A DNA stretch of 64,000 nt from Cerina litoralis. GTDB taxonomy: Bacteria > Bacteroidota > Bacteroidia > Flavobacteriales > Flavobacteriaceae. A model generated the notes under the pieces. The model was not told where the DNA came from, searched no databases, and worked only from the letters and a program-made list of their open reading frames with translations. Made by a program: the position numbers and the translations under genes. This document shows positions 54,503 to 63,948 of the stretch, one piece after another. Positions within the stretch are counted from its first letter, which is position 1, and the number at the start of each line of letters is the position of its first letter. The stretch lies in assembly GCA_022008415.1 (NCBI GenBank), contig JAIRBC010000002.1:1-64000 (forward strand), given 5' to 3'.

Positions 54503-54585
54503 TTTCTTACAACTTCTAGAGCAAAGGCCGGTTTTAGCCGTAAACTTTTATAAATTTATAGACCCAACCATTTTTCAAAAATTTA

Positions 54586-57500
54586 ATGGCATTATTCCAA
54601 ACATCGGTACTTAAAAAATACCTTTCACAACAAGACCGGACCCCAGTAGAAAAAGCATACCGGAAGTACTCCAAATACTTTCTGAACCCGGAAATACAGG
54701 AAAACATCCGCAGTAGCAAGGAAGAGCAGTTTCAGGCAACATTTCTTACCGAACTATTTGTGACCGTACTGGACTATACTATAAACCCCAGTCCGAAATA
54801 TAACTTGACCACCGAGTATAAAAACGAAAAGAACAACCGTAAGGCGGACGGTGCGATACTGAACAACGGAACCACGGTGGCAGTTGTCGAACTTAAAGGC
54901 ACCAATACTAAAGATCTTGAAAGCATACGGCGCCAGGCATTTGATTATAAGGTCAATCATAAGGGCTGTCGGTATGTGATTACCTCCAATTTTGAAAAGC
55001 TACGGCTTTATATCGATGATGCCACAGATCACGAACCTTTTGACCTCTTCCAGTTAACGCAAGAAAGATTTGCCTTGCTATACTTATGCTTGCACAAGGA
55101 TAACCTGCTAAATGCCATACCGCTCAAAATCAAGCAGGATTCATTGGTCAAGGAAGAACAGATAACAAAGGAATTTTATTCGGACTATTCCCTTTTCAAA
55201 CGGGAGCTGTTTCGTGATTTGGTAAAACGCAACGCCAAAAACATCAAAATGGCGCGGCAAAAGGAGTTGGAAGAGATAACCACGGAACTCGCCTATCAAC
55301 AGGAACTCCAAAGCTTGGCCAAAAATGTAAAACTGGCGCTGTTCAAGAAATCCCAAAAATTAATCGACCGCTTTTTATTTGTCTTTTTTGCGGAGGATAG
55401 AGGACTTCTCACACCCAACTCTACTCTTCAAATACTGGAAAAATGGAAGGCAGATATGGATTTCGGCGATGAACGCCCTTTGTACAATTTGTTCAAACAA
55501 TATTTTAAGTATCTGGATACCGGAAGAAAGGGAACCACAAGCCGGGCAGAAATATATGCTTACAACGGAGGCCTTTTTCAACCGGATTCCATTCTCGACA
55601 ATTTGGTAATCGATGATGACCTGCTGTACCGCCATACCTTAAAGTTAGCTAGATACGACTTCGAAAGTCAGGTGGATGTCAATATTTTGGGGCATATTTT
55701 TGAGAACTCCCTCAACGAGATAGAAAGCGTCAACGCCGAGATTGAAGGGGCCGAGTTCGATAAACAGAAGAGCAAGCGAAAAAAGGATGGTGTTTACTAC
55801 ACACCCAAATACATCACAAAGTACATTGTTGAGAACACGGTAGGCAAACTCTGCGACGAGAAGAAAGCGGAGCTTGGCTTTAAGGAAGAAGAATATTTCA
55901 GGGGCCGTAAGCACCGACAGAAAGCGACCATTCAAAAATTGGTGGCAGTACTCGACAAATATCGGGATTGGCTGTTAAAGCTTACCATATGTGATCCCGC
56001 TTGCGGTTCCGGCGCGTTTCTGAATCAGGCACTCGATTATCTAATAAAAGAACATCAATATATTGACGAACTCAAAGCCAAGGTTTTGGGTGGAGGCTTG
56101 CAGTTTCCGGATATTGAGAACACTATTCTCGAGAATAATATATTCGGTGTAGATATCAATGAAGAATCGGTTGAGATTGCTAAACTTTCGCTTTGGCTCC
56201 GCACAGCGCAACCACGCAGAAAGCTGAATGATCTGAGCAGCAATATTAAATGCGGAAACAGCTTGATTGATAGCAAAGCCATTGCCGGGCATAAAGCTTT
56301 TCATTGGGAAAGCGCTTTCGGGAAAGTGTTTGCCAATGGTGGTTTTGACGTTGTGATTGGGAATCCTCCTTATGTAAAATTGGAGACTATCAAGGAGACT
56401 TCATTACAGCTGGAAAAGATAGGTTTCGAAACTTTTGATCGGAGAGGCGATCTTTACGTTCTATTTGTTGAAAAAGGTTTTCAGATTTTAAGACCGTCGG
56501 GGTTGCTCTCCTTCATTATGCCAAACAAATGGTTGCAAGCAGGTTATGGCAAATCATTACGAAAGTTTCTTTTGTCAAAAAGTTTAAAGCAATTGATAGA
56601 TTTCGGTGATATACAGATTTTTCAAGGCGCAACGACATATCCCTTAATTTTTGTTGCCGAAAATTCAAAACCTGTTAGAGAATTTAAAGTCGCAGTACTA
56701 AAATCTGCGACCGCGTCTGATTTTCAAACCAATGTGGCGTTAAGCTTTGAGAGCTATAAAACTAACAGTTTCGATGAAAGCACTTGGGTGATTTCATCTA
56801 AAAAAGACAAAGAACTACTCACCAATCTCGAGAGCAATTTTATTTCTTTAGAAGAGTATACCAATGGAAAAGCGCTCAGAGGAGTTTTAACCGGACTAAC
56901 TGAAGCATTTTTAATTTCTGAAGATAAAAAAGTCCAAATTATAAAAGAGTGTAATTCAGCCGAACAATTTTTATTTCCTTTTCTCTTGGGACGAGAAGTA
57001 CAACCCTACACCAGCCCTACACCAAAAAATTACTTACTACTAATTGAAAAAGGTTTTACAAAGTCCCAAATAGGTGATTGCGACGAAGATAAAGCTTGGA
57101 GGTGGATGATTCAAAAATACCCCTCAATTGCCAAGTGGCTAGAACCTTTTAAGGCCAGAGCGAAGAAAAGAACAGATCAAGGAGATTTTTGGTGGGAATT
57201 ACGAGCTTGTGATTACTATGCTGATTTTCAAAAACCGAAAATCATGTATCAAGTACTGCAGGTAAAGCCCTGTTTTGTCTATGATGAACAAGGACTATAC
57301 TGCAATAATTCAATGTGGATAATCCCTAGTGAGAACAGAAGTCTTGTGGGGGTACTAAATTCTAAATTAGGCTGGTGGCTTATTACCAAATACTGTACTC
57401 AAATACAAAATGGATGTCAACTCATTTGGAAATATTTTGGGCGTATACCAATTCCGAAGATTAATGGCGAATTGGATGTATTGGTAAATTCAATGATTGT

Positions 57501-57819
57501 TTTAACAAAGGAACTAAATGAATGCCTGATTGGATTATCTGGTTTAATACAATCTAAGTTTGAACTTGAAAAATTGAGTAGAAAGCTAGAAAACTGGCAC
57601 CAGCTTGAGTTTAGTTCTTTTGTGAAAGAGCTGAAAAAGAAGAAGGTGAATCTTACTTTGAAAGAGGAGGCTGAGTGGCTAACATATTTTGAGGAAAACA
57701 GGAAAAAAGCCCAAGGACTCCAAAACAAAATCGACCGGACAGAAAAGGAAATCGACCAGGTGGTGTATGAGTTATATGGGTTGACCGAAGAGGAGATTGC
57801 GATTGTTGAGAACAGTTGA
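54586..57819 (+). CDS. Single-chain restriction-modification enzyme (type IIG/Eco57I-like)
   Basis: A 1077-residue enzyme joining a nuclease, a methylase and a specificity domain. The PD-(D/E)xK nuclease is at D88 and E102-L-K104 (KADGAIL; VVELKG). The N6-adenine methylase has motif I DPACGSGAF at 470-478 and motif IV NPPY at 593-596. A TaqI-like specificity region is at about 780-1000. A C-terminal coiled coil follows (1000-1050). It methylates and cuts the same site. The promoter region is shared with the divergent polymerase cassette; mrr follows 24 bases later. Confidence 0.93.
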   Translation: MALFQTSVLKKYLSQQDRTPVEKAYRKYSKYFLNPEIQENIRSSKEEQFQATFLTELFVTVLDYTINPSPKYNLTTEYKNEKNNRKADGAILNNGTTVAVVELKGTNTKDLESIRRQAFDYKVNHKGCRYVITSNFEKLRLYIDDATDHEPFDLFQLTQERFALLYLCLHKDNLLNAIPLKIKQDSLVKEEQITKEFYSDYSLFKRELFRDLVKRNAKNIKMARQKELEEITTELAYQQELQSLAKNVKLALFKKSQKLIDRFLFVFFAEDRGLLTPNSTLQILEKWKADMDFGDERPLYNLFKQYFKYLDTGRKGTTSRAEIYAYNGGLFQPDSILDNLVIDDDLLYRHTLKLARYDFESQVDVNILGHIFENSLNEIESVNAEIEGAEFDKQKSKRKKDGVYYTPKYITKYIVENTVGKLCDEKKAELGFKEEEYFRGRKHRQKATIQKLVAVLDKYRDWLLKLTICDPACGSGAFLNQALDYLIKEHQYIDELKAKVLGGGLQFPDIENTILENNIFGVDINEESVEIAKLSLWLRTAQPRRKLNDLSSNIKCGNSLIDSKAIAGHKAFHWESAFGKVFANGGFDVVIGNPPYVKLETIKETSLQLEKIGFETFDRRGDLYVLFVEKGFQILRPSGLLSFIMPNKWLQAGYGKSLRKFLLSKSLKQLIDFGDIQIFQGATTYPLIFVAENSKPVREFKVAVLKSATASDFQTNVALSFESYKTNSFDESTWVISSKKDKELLTNLESNFISLEEYTNGKALRGVLTGLTEAFLISEDKKVQIIKECNSAEQFLFPFLLGREVQPYTSPTPKNYLLLIEKGFTKSQIGDCDEDKAWRWMIQKYPSIAKWLEPFKARAKKRTDQGDFWWELRACDYYADFQKPKIMYQVLQVKPCFVYDEQGLYCNNSMWIIPSENRSLVGVLNSKLGWWLITKYCTQIQNGCQLIWKYFGRIPIPKINGELDVLVNSMIVLTKELNECLIGLSGLIQSKFELEKLSRKLENWHQLEFSSFVKELKKKKVNLTLKEEAEWLTYFEENRKKAQGLQNKIDRTEKEIDQVVYELYGLTEEEIAIVENS

Positions 57820-57843
57820 AAATTGAACATTGATATGAAATAA

Positions 57844-58770
57844 ATGATCGACTTAAGAAGTGACATACCTGATTTTCAATCTATAATGCTGCCAATGTTG
57901 CGGTTATTGGGTGATGGAAAGCAGATGACTCTCAATGAGGTGATGAATAAACTTTCAAACCATTTCAACCTAACAGATGAGCATCTGAAAATAAAAGTGC
58001 CTAGTGGCCAAATGGGTTTATTTCGAAATAGGGTGGGGTGGACTCGAAGCTATCTCAAAAAAGCGGGATTAATAGCTTATCCGGAAAGGGGTGTGTACAA
58101 AATTACGGATGAGGGCTTGGAATTTCTTGCAGGTAATCCGACCAAGCTAAGAATGAAACAATTGGAAGATTTCCCTAAATACTTGGAATGGCGTAAAACG
58201 TTTGCTAGCACAAAGACGGAAATAACCAACGATGATGAACAAAGCAACCAAACACCCGATGAAATATTAGATAACACGGTTGCTGAAATTAAGAATGAGT
58301 TGGCTACTGAGTTATTGGATAAACTGAAAGAAAACTCTTTCAGCTATTTTGAAAAATTTGTGATAGAACTTTTACAAAAAATGGGTTACGGTGATTTTAG
58401 GGAAGAAGCCGCAACACATTCAGGTCAAGTGGGGGATGACGGTATTGATGGTATTATAAGTCAAGATAGACTCGGATTAGAGAATGTTTACATACAAGCG
58501 AAACGCTTTACTTCTGGTAGCGTGGGTTCCCCAGACATCCGAAACTTTATTGGGTCTTTGGCATTGCAGGGCGTAACCAAGGGAGTATTTCTGACAACTA
58601 GCCGTTTTTCGGATAGCGCGCTGCGAACTGCTAATGACAGTAAACAACAAAAAATTGTACTCATTGATGGAAAAGAGCTAACGGAATTAGCTATTGAATT
58701 CAACTTGGGCGTTCAGGTTTCCAAAACCATAGAGATAAAGAAAATAGATTTAGATTATTTTGAAGAGTAA
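57844..58770 (+). CDS. Mrr-like restriction endonuclease
   Basis: A 308-residue enzyme. The N-terminal winged helix is the Mrr_N domain (MLRLLGDGKQMTLNEVMNKL; TDEGLEFL). The C-terminal PD-(D/E)xK-type domain has D202 in GDDGIDGII and Q218-x-K220 in YIQAKRF. Such enzymes often cut modified DNA. It lies 24 bases after the type IIG gene on the same strand, in one operon, giving two complementary restriction activities. Confidence 0.92.
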   Translation: MIDLRSDIPDFQSIMLPMLRLLGDGKQMTLNEVMNKLSNHFNLTDEHLKIKVPSGQMGLFRNRVGWTRSYLKKAGLIAYPERGVYKITDEGLEFLAGNPTKLRMKQLEDFPKYLEWRKTFASTKTEITNDDEQSNQTPDEILDNTVAEIKNELATELLDKLKENSFSYFEKFVIELLQKMGYGDFREEAATHSGQVGDDGIDGIISQDRLGLENVYIQAKRFTSGSVGSPDIRNFIGSLALQGVTKGVFLTTSRFSDSALRTANDSKQQKIVLIDGKELTELAIEFNLGVQVSKTIEIKKIDLDYFEE

Positions 58771-59016
58771 ATATGGAATTTATATTTTATTCGACATCAA
58801 CTAAATGAAATCAAAAGTCAGATACTTTAAATTAGCTGAATGTATAAATTTTCGAGCTCGCACATGAGGTCTAATCTAAAATTATCCGTCTAAAAAAAAG
58901 TTGTGTAAGAAAGGTACCACAAAGAAAGAAGGTCCAACCAATTAAGAAGACCCACCATTACCTACTTGCCAGATATCCATATTGGTGGTTGATTTAAAAA
59001 ATAGAGATTAGATTAA

Positions 59017-59943
59017 ATGGGAGATTTGAACATTAAAGTTACTGTACCGCTGGACGAGAATGGAATGATGGGAAGAGAATGTTTGAAATGCGAGCAGTAT
59101 TTCAAATTAAAGCCAGGAACTGGTCTTGAAACCAGCCACTGCCATTGTCCCTATTGTGATTATGAAGGTAATTCGGACACTTTTTGGACACAGGCCCAAC
59201 TAGACTATGCCAGGAGCATAGCAATACAACGGGCATATAATCAAATTGTAAAGCCGTCTTTGGACAATATAACAAATTCATTTAAGAAGCTAGAGCGTAC
59301 TTCGAGAAATAGCCTAATTCGATTCAAGGTAAAAACATCCGGGAATAATAACTATCTATTCCCAATTAAATATTACTCTGAAAGTGAGCTTGAGACGAAT
59401 TTGACTTGTGATAACTGTGAATTAGAATTTGCAATTTACGGAGTGTTTTCCAAATGTCCTGACTGCAATCAAACAAACGCATTTCTGATTTATGAGAAAT
59501 CGCTCGAAGTCATTAAAAAAAAGTTGGACATATTTTCTAAACCCGAGATTCCAGAAGAAATTAGAGAACTTTCCTTAAGTTCCGTTTTGACATTAGCCAT
59601 TTCGACTTTTGATGGTTTGGGAAAAGAATTGAGAAATAGAAAACCAAACCATTATCCAAATAGACCTAGAAATTTATTTCAAAATCTTTTCGTTTTAGAT
59701 GAAAAAATGGGAAATTTCATTAGCGATCAACACTCGAATTATAATGGTTTGATAAAATACTTTCAAATTAGACATTTAATTGAGCACAATATGGGAGTTG
59801 TGGATTCTAATTTTGTAACTAAAGTCCCTAATAATTCACATATGCTAGGAAGAAAATATAAACTAACTGTTTTAGAGTTAAATGATTTTTTAATGATGAT
59901 GCAGGAACTTGGGAGAATTGTAAAAGATAATTATGGCGGATAA
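59017..59943 (+). CDS. Unrecognised double-zinc-ribbon protein with HEPN-like motif
   Basis: I do not recognise this 308-residue protein. Two zinc ribbons are clear: C22, C25, C44, C47 and C131, C134, C147, C150. The C-terminal half (about 180-305) is helical and includes RHLIEH at R252-H257, an Rx4H motif with a polar residue after Arg, as in HEPN ribonucleases. Zn ribbons could bind nucleic acid. It is AT-rich, with a 246-base non-coding gap before it, and is next to the restriction operon and convergent with the mobilization genes. A defence ribonuclease is inference. Confidence 0.6.
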   Translation: MGDLNIKVTVPLDENGMMGRECLKCEQYFKLKPGTGLETSHCHCPYCDYEGNSDTFWTQAQLDYARSIAIQRAYNQIVKPSLDNITNSFKKLERTSRNSLIRFKVKTSGNNNYLFPIKYYSESELETNLTCDNCELEFAIYGVFSKCPDCNQTNAFLIYEKSLEVIKKKLDIFSKPEIPEEIRELSLSSVLTLAISTFDGLGKELRNRKPNHYPNRPRNLFQNLFVLDEKMGNFISDQHSNYNGLIKYFQIRHLIEHNMGVVDSNFVTKVPNNSHMLGRKYKLTVLELNDFLMMMQELGRIVKDNYGG

Positions 59944-60035
59944 AATCCCCACAGAAATAAGGGCACCATCCATAATATATGGCTCAATCCGTTCGTAATC
60001 GTTTATTATAAGTTATTTGATAAGAATGATTGACA

Positions 60036-61631
60036 CTATTCTTTGAAAATTGACTTAGCTTCCTCATAAATCCTCTCAAAATTGACCTCCATATCGGACT
60101 GTGAAAACTGTTTAAATGCTTCCGGCAAACCCCGCTCGATCTTAAGTAGCTTAAACTGGACCTTTTTATCCTTTCCGTCCGCATAGGTTATAAATTCCCC
60201 CTGACTTAATCGGAAAAATGCATTCGCCCTCACTTTAAAGACCTCCCTTTCGCCCGTCGAAATTTTGGTGTCAAAGTCAAGCCCGGCACCGCGCATTACC
60301 GTTCTGGTCTCGTCCTTGACTATCTCAAAGAACCGTTCATAATATTTGGCCGTGTCCGGGTCGTTGACCTTCCCGAAAAATTGGTATGAAAGATTGCTCA
60401 AAATGGCCTTGCTTACCCTATCGCCATAGAGGATATCGTTCTGGATCTTGTCCTGTAATACATAGATAGTGGCGATGTCATAACTTCTTAATGTCGCCGG
60501 AATTCGGTGCATGTTCAGCAGGCGAATGGTGGGAGCTTCCTCCATCATCAAAAAGGAGGATTTTGCATTATGGACGCTCATTTGTTTGGTAACCGTATGA
60601 ATGACCGTTGCAATAATCGGGGAATAGGCGGTTTCATATTTAGGATTGTTGACCACCGATAGAACAGTCGGTTTTTCTTGGGTGTTGATGTCCAAAGGAA
60701 CTTCGTCCGCGGAGAGGGCCATAAATATCCGTTGGGAGCTGATCTTTTTCAGTGCGTTGGCCAACGTGCTCTTTACACCCGCGGTCTGGCGGTCGGAGTC
60801 CTTGCCACTGATAAAGGCATCGGCCATCGCCCTGGAAACCGTATTTGTCTCCAGGAAGGCGATCAGGCTATCGGTGTCCAAGAACTGGTAAATGGCAATC
60901 AAATGGGGCAACGTACAGAATTCGGGATAGGAGGTTTTCAGCTTCCAGATCAGGCCCCCAATAAGGCCTTCTACGGCATCATTGAAGAATTTGGAACTTC
61001 CCGTTGCACCGGATTCCTTTTGCTCCAACAGGTTCTCGACCAAGACCCTGACCACTTCGTTCACGCTTTCCTCGCTCTGCATATAGCGCGGCGCAATGGG
61101 ATTCACGCGATGATAGATTGTATCGAAGGAAATAATATAAAAATCCACTTCGTTATTTGTATAAAGCGGATAGGCCATTTCGGTAATCTCGAAATTCTTG
61201 TAGTCATGGATGACCCCACAGAATCGGTGCTTGCTAAAATGTTGCAGGAAATTGAATACTACGCTTTCGGTCTTGCCGCTTCCCGCAGAACCTATAATGG
61301 AAGCGCCGCGCTTGATGTTGGCAATCTCGAGCTTGCCTGTTTTCAGTTTGAATCGTACGCGGTATTTTGCCTCCGAACCCGCATCATCGTCTTCTTTTTG
61401 GACGAACACGTATAGCACGGTATTGACCAATAGCATCGGACAACCGATTAAAAGGATTGCGATGGCAAAACCTGAAATGGACGGGTCTATGGAATACAGC
61501 AATAACAGGCATCCTATGAGAACCAAAGTATTGATGCCAAAAGCATATTGGGTCAGTTTGTAACTTCCAAAAAATACAGCTCCCATCCCCAGGTACAACG
61601 CAATAACGGATATGCCGTCCAAGTTTTCCAT
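60036..61631 (-). CDS. Type IV coupling ATPase (TraG/TraD-like, MobC-type)
   Basis: A 531-residue inner-membrane ATPase that hands the relaxase-bound DNA to the mating pore. Hydrophobic helices in residues 1-80, Walker A GSAGSGKTES near 115, Walker B FLMMEEAPTIR near 350, and DIATIYVLQDKIQ near 375. Somewhat shorter than typical coupling proteins, it resembles MobC in Bacteroides elements. It lies three bases after the relaxase. Confidence 0.9.
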   Translation of the reverse strand: MENLDGISVIALYLGMGAVFFGSYKLTQYAFGINTLVLIGCLLLLYSIDPSISGFAIAILLIGCPMLLVNTVLYVFVQKEDDDAGSEAKYRVRFKLKTGKLEIANIKRGASIIGSAGSGKTESVVFNFLQHFSKHRFCGVIHDYKNFEITEMAYPLYTNNEVDFYIISFDTIYHRVNPIAPRYMQSEESVNEVVRVLVENLLEQKESGATGSSKFFNDAVEGLIGGLIWKLKTSYPEFCTLPHLIAIYQFLDTDSLIAFLETNTVSRAMADAFISGKDSDRQTAGVKSTLANALKKISSQRIFMALSADEVPLDINTQEKPTVLSVVNNPKYETAYSPIIATVIHTVTKQMSVHNAKSSFLMMEEAPTIRLLNMHRIPATLRSYDIATIYVLQDKIQNDILYGDRVSKAILSNLSYQFFGKVNDPDTAKYYERFFEIVKDETRTVMRGAGLDFDTKISTGEREVFKVRANAFFRLSQGEFITYADGKDKKVQFKLLKIERGLPEAFKQFSQSDMEVNFERIYEEAKSIFKE

Positions 61632-61634
61632 ACG

Positions 61635-62666
61635 CTAGATTCCTATAGAACTCGATTTGATGGCCACGTCAACGCCCCGCTTTAACTGTCTAATGGTCTT
61701 TAGGGCCAACTGCACCTTGTTGGTCGGTATCTTGGGCATCATCGGCATCTTAGATTCCCGAAGAATCTTAAAGGCCACTGCCCTTTTATTGGTGGGCAAT
61801 CCGGTTATTGTGTTAAAATATAGTTTAGGGTCCTTGATGAATTGTTTGCGGGATGTATAGGTTTCCACATAGTTCCTGTTGTACTGAAAGGTTTTATCAA
61901 AGGTCTTTTCGGCCTTCTCGAAAAATTGGTCCCGGTCAAAGCCGCGTTTGACTTTTTGGCCGTTCAGCTCGACCTCCGATGCCTTGTGCTTACTTCCGGG
62001 GGATAGGCTATACCGGTTGGAGGCATCCTTGCGGCTTACTATGATATGAACATGGCTTTGGTTGCCGGCCTTCTGCATTCCCTGTAGGATTCGTTTACCG
62101 TTCTGCTGGTGCGGGGCCTGGCGTTCCAGTTTGCCAATTTTTAGTTTCAGCTTTTCGATATTTCCTTTTTCCTCCCCCCGTTGGATTTTCCGGATATCAT
62201 GTTTCAGTTGAAGTATCTTGGTGGCATAAGGTTGGTTCTCCTGCACCGTTTTGTCGGTTCCCTTGAATGTGCGCTGGTGCTCGATCTTGGCGAAGTATTT
62301 TATATCATCGACCGTAACGGGTCTGCCGTTGATTTCCCGGTTGAAACATTGAACGTATTGCTTCATCAGCTCACGGGTGTACCGTTTCAGGTCCTCGCTA
62401 CTGTTCTCCAATTTTTTTAGCTCCCGGGGGGAAGGGCTGACGGTTATGGAATAAAACCGTGGCTCGGTCCTTTCCAATTTAGCGGTGTTGCCATCGATTT
62501 CCCTGACCACCTGCTCCGACGAAATTGCGTCTCCGTGCTGGTTAAAAAAGTGCTCCATGTCTTCCTGCTCCAGGCCTTGGTTTTCCTTTTCCAGATACGC
62601 TACATATCCGGCGGAGCTCTGCGAAAAATTCTTGCCGATACTCTGTGGTGTTATGGTGATGTACAT
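61635..62666 (-). CDS. Relaxase (DUF5712-like)
   Basis: A 343-residue relaxase, which nicks oriT and stays bound to the transferred strand. The catalytic HVHIIVSRKD (HxH) is at about residues 205-214; a tyrosine candidate is in the N-terminal region (SSAGYVAYLEK, or FYSITVSP). The DUF5712 pattern (YITITPQSIGKNFSQSSAGY) is clear. It is in an operon with the BfmA-like protein and coupling ATPase, downstream of the candidate oriT. Confidence 0.88.
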   Translation of the reverse strand: MYITITPQSIGKNFSQSSAGYVAYLEKENQGLEQEDMEHFFNQHGDAISSEQVVREIDGNTAKLERTEPRFYSITVSPSPRELKKLENSSEDLKRYTRELMKQYVQCFNREINGRPVTVDDIKYFAKIEHQRTFKGTDKTVQENQPYATKILQLKHDIRKIQRGEEKGNIEKLKLKIGKLERQAPHQQNGKRILQGMQKAGNQSHVHIIVSRKDASNRYSLSPGSKHKASEVELNGQKVKRGFDRDQFFEKAEKTFDKTFQYNRNYVETYTSRKQFIKDPKLYFNTITGLPTNKRAVAFKILRESKMPMMPKIPTNKVQLALKTIRQLKRGVDVAIKSSSIGI

Positions 62667-62676
62667 TTATATGATT

Positions 62677-63066
62677 TTATTGTTCCGTCGCGTTTCTTTC
62701 CCGGTACTTGATAACCTCCTTTGTCGGATTTTTCTTTTCCAAGATCAAGGGTTTCTTTTCAGGTTTACCGCCCTCCAAAAGCGATTGCAATATGGCAATG
62801 GCAGGTTTGGTCTGGTCCTTTTCGATGTTCTTCATAATGGCGATGACCGCATTGTTCCGTTTTTTGATAAGGCTTTCCAATGTCCTCATGTTCGGACCCA
62901 TCGATTCCTTGGGGGATATTTTGTTATGCTGGAAAAAATCCACCATCATGGATAGGGCCATGGAGTTCGACTTGCCCAATTTCCTGCTGAAAGCCCTGAA
63001 TTTTTTGGCGGTGGAGCGCTTAAAGCTTATTGTCGTAAACCGTTCCTTTTCGTAGCCCCTGTCCAT
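62677..63066 (-). CDS. BfmA/BtgA-family mobilization protein
   Basis: A 129-residue basic protein that opens KERFTTISFKRSTAKKFRAF, the ribbon-helix-helix-like pattern of BfmA/BtgA, which binds oriT and helps the relaxase. It is the first gene of the mobilization operon; the relaxase starts ten bases after it. The A-rich repeat TTTTTAGAGTAAAA lies directly upstream. Confidence 0.85.
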   Translation of the reverse strand: MDRGYEKERFTTISFKRSTAKKFRAFSRKLGKSNSMALSMMVDFFQHNKISPKESMGPNMRTLESLIKKRNNAVIAIMKNIEKDQTKPAIAILQSLLEGGKPEKKPLILEKKNPTKEVIKYRERNATEQ

Positions 63067-63270
63067 ATTTTACTCTAAAAATTGCCCGGTTTCATTGGGC
63101 TGCGCCCGCTTTTACTCTAAAAACCGGTTCCGATTTCCTTAAACTTCCTTTTGTTGTTTTGTCAAGTAACTGTCTTTCAGTTAATTGAAAATTGAATCAT
63201 ATATGTAACGGGGCTCTGCCCGTTACCCTCTTGCTTCTCCTTTTTCTGCGCCATCGCAGAAATATTCGAA
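63067..63270. other. Candidate origin of transfer (oriT)
   Basis: The non-coding stretch upstream of the mobilization operon. It contains the 14-bp direct repeat TTTTACTCTAAAAA (63,068-63,081 and 63,110-63,123), the perfect hairpin GTAACGGG/CCCGTTAC (63,205-63,226) and the perfect hairpin TTCTGCG/CGCAGAA (63,244-63,261). Position and hairpins fit oriT of Bacteroides mobilization systems; the nick site cannot be placed. The 63,270-63,413 stretch shows no gene. Confidence 0.65.
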
Positions 63271-63413
63271 CCATTAAACAGGAATTTAATGGCTCTTTTT
63301 GAGGATGAAAAACGGAAGGGATTTTTTAAGAAACAATATTTATAAATGTGCGATTATCTGTAAGGAAATCTCGAGGCTACTGCGAATAATGAAATTTGAA
63401 ATCCCATCCAATA

Positions 63414-63440
63414 CAAAAAGACCCCTGAAAATTAGGGGCC
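63414..63440 (-). terminator. Terminator of radC
   Basis: On the minus strand GGCCCCT pairs with AGGGGTC (7 bp, one G-T-type end) and ends in TTTTTG. It lies 58 bases past the radC stop codon. Confidence 0.8.
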
Positions 63441-63498
63441 TCTTGATAATGGATACGGTTCATGTGTTCACGTCAATTCTGCAATCCGTGATGGAGAA

Positions 63499-63948
63499 TC
63501 ACAGAATCCCATTTTCGGAAAAGCTGAAATAGTTACCATTCGGCAAAATGATAATATGATCAAGGACGATTATATCAAAAAGCTCCGCCGCTTTCTGTAT
63601 CCTATGCGTCAACTTTTTATCCGCATCGCTTGGCCTATTGGTGCCGGAAGGGTGGTTATGGGCAACCACTATCGAGGTACTGACACTTTTAAGGACCACG
63701 GCGAACAGCAATCGCAAATCGACTAAAGTACCCGTTAGACCCCCTGTAGAAGCTTGATAGACTCCCTTTACTCGATTGCCCTGATTGAACAATAGCACCT
63801 TAAAAGTTTCATGCAGTCCTATTGTACATTTGTCCCAATTTTGATACAGCAATTCCGCTACCTTGTGCGGGGCGTTCAACGGTTCGGAATCTATTATTCC
63901 CAATTTTTCGCAGTAGCTGATCTTAATTTCGTTAACTTCGTGTCTCAT
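63499..63948 (-). CDS. RadC-family JAB-domain protein
   Basis: A 149-residue protein limited to the JAB/MPN domain, with the metal motif HNHPSG near residue 98 and a DxxxH pattern after it (SDADKKLTHRI). The N-terminal HhH region of full-length RadC is missing, as is usual for the copies carried on mobile elements in Bacteroidota. The role is unknown; a DNA-repair function is no longer accepted. It faces away from the right edge, and no further gene is complete after it. Confidence 0.88.
   Translation of the reverse strand: MRHEVNEIKISYCEKLGIIDSEPLNAPHKVAELLYQNWDKCTIGLHETFKVLLFNQGNRVKGVYQASTGGLTGTLVDLRLLFAVVLKSVSTSIVVAHNHPSGTNRPSDADKKLTHRIQKAAELFDIIVLDHIIILPNGNYFSFSENGIL

Noticed and set aside
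63299-63532. 77-codon open frame overlapping the radC end
   Set aside because: It runs through the radC terminator and 3' end in antisense, so it is unlikely to be real.
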